From Stictocephala bisonia (Eukaryota; Arthropoda; Insecta; Hemiptera; Membracidae), in contig JAQJVL010000161.1 in the NCBI GenBank assembly GCA_035578905.1, positions 1,133,020 through 1,197,019 of the forward strand: a stretch of DNA of 64,000 nt. The letters run 5' to 3'. Position numbers and translations under genes: made by a program. Shown one piece after another: positions 63,904 through 64,000 of the stretch. The notes below the pieces were generated by a model that was not told where the DNA came from, searched no databases, and saw nothing but the letters and a program-made list of their open reading frames with translations. The number at the start of each line of letters is the position of its first letter. Position 1 is the first letter of the stretch.

Positions 63904-63965
63904 ACTCCCCTAGTAAATGAAAGAATAATTCCCGTAAACAAAATATACTTAACTTAATGTAGGGA

Positions 63966-64000
63966 TTAAAGTAGAACCTCAATAATTCGAAACTCAATAC
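63966..64000. other. Possible pogo/Tigger-like terminal sequence at the window edge
   Basis: AGTAGAACCTCAATAATTCG followed by AAACTC resembles the TIR start of pogo-type elements (usually CAGTAGAACCTCG..). It is cut by the window end. Confidence 0.35.

Overview
The window is nuclear DNA from an animal, almost certainly an insect. It is AT-rich and gene-poor, its genes are split by spliceosomal introns, and it is full of DNA transposons, non-LTR retrotransposon fragments, a tRNA-derived SINE and tandem arrays. Insect assignment rests on a beaten-path family (Beat) gene, a family known from insects and other arthropods. The species cannot be named from the sequence alone.

Only two host genes can be supported, and they converge. 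On the + strand, five consecutive exons of a Beat-family immunoglobulin protein lie at 8341-25651. The signal-peptide exon is upstream of 8341 and was not found, and the true 3' end is uncertain. On the - strand, the complete coding region of the intraflagellar transport protein IFT57 (408 aa, eight coding exons, all splice phases consistent) runs from 63903 down to 35614. The 10 kb between the two 3' ends holds only repeats and degenerate retrotransposons.

Layout. 1-4366: end of a large 48-bp satellite with a 235-bp higher-order repeat. 4.4-8.3 kb: AT-rich DNA with a 115-bp array. 8.3-25.7 kb: Beat exons, with introns carrying a 49-bp palindromic satellite (15.15-17.33 kb), LINE fragments (12.0-13.1 and 19.3-21.2 kb) and a 119-bp foldback element with a 9-bp target-site duplication. 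26.4-33.1 kb: a 55-bp array, two LINE fragments, a local A-B-A'-X-B' duplication with strong hairpins, and a SINE nested in a LINE. 35.6-63.9 kb: IFT57. Its introns hold a LINE fragment (36.4 kb), a 120/106/67-bp array (39.4-40.5 kb), a 1.5-kb almost perfectly palindromic TA-flanked element (44.2-45.7 kb), a mariner-like element with ~650-bp inverted repeats (49.2-52.0 kb), a 5'-truncated RNase H-bearing LINE with a 14-bp duplication (53.1-55.0 kb), and a 6.7-kb IS630/Tc1-like element split by a 4.2-kb hAT-like element (56.6-63.2 kb).

No previously undescribed enzymatic or defence system is visible. The most unusual property is structural. The IFT57 pre-mRNA would contain three separate inverted repeats with arms of about 650-710 bases, and the two genes together carry several distinct palindromic or minisatellite families in their introns. 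All family assignments are by eye from motifs; no database search was possible.
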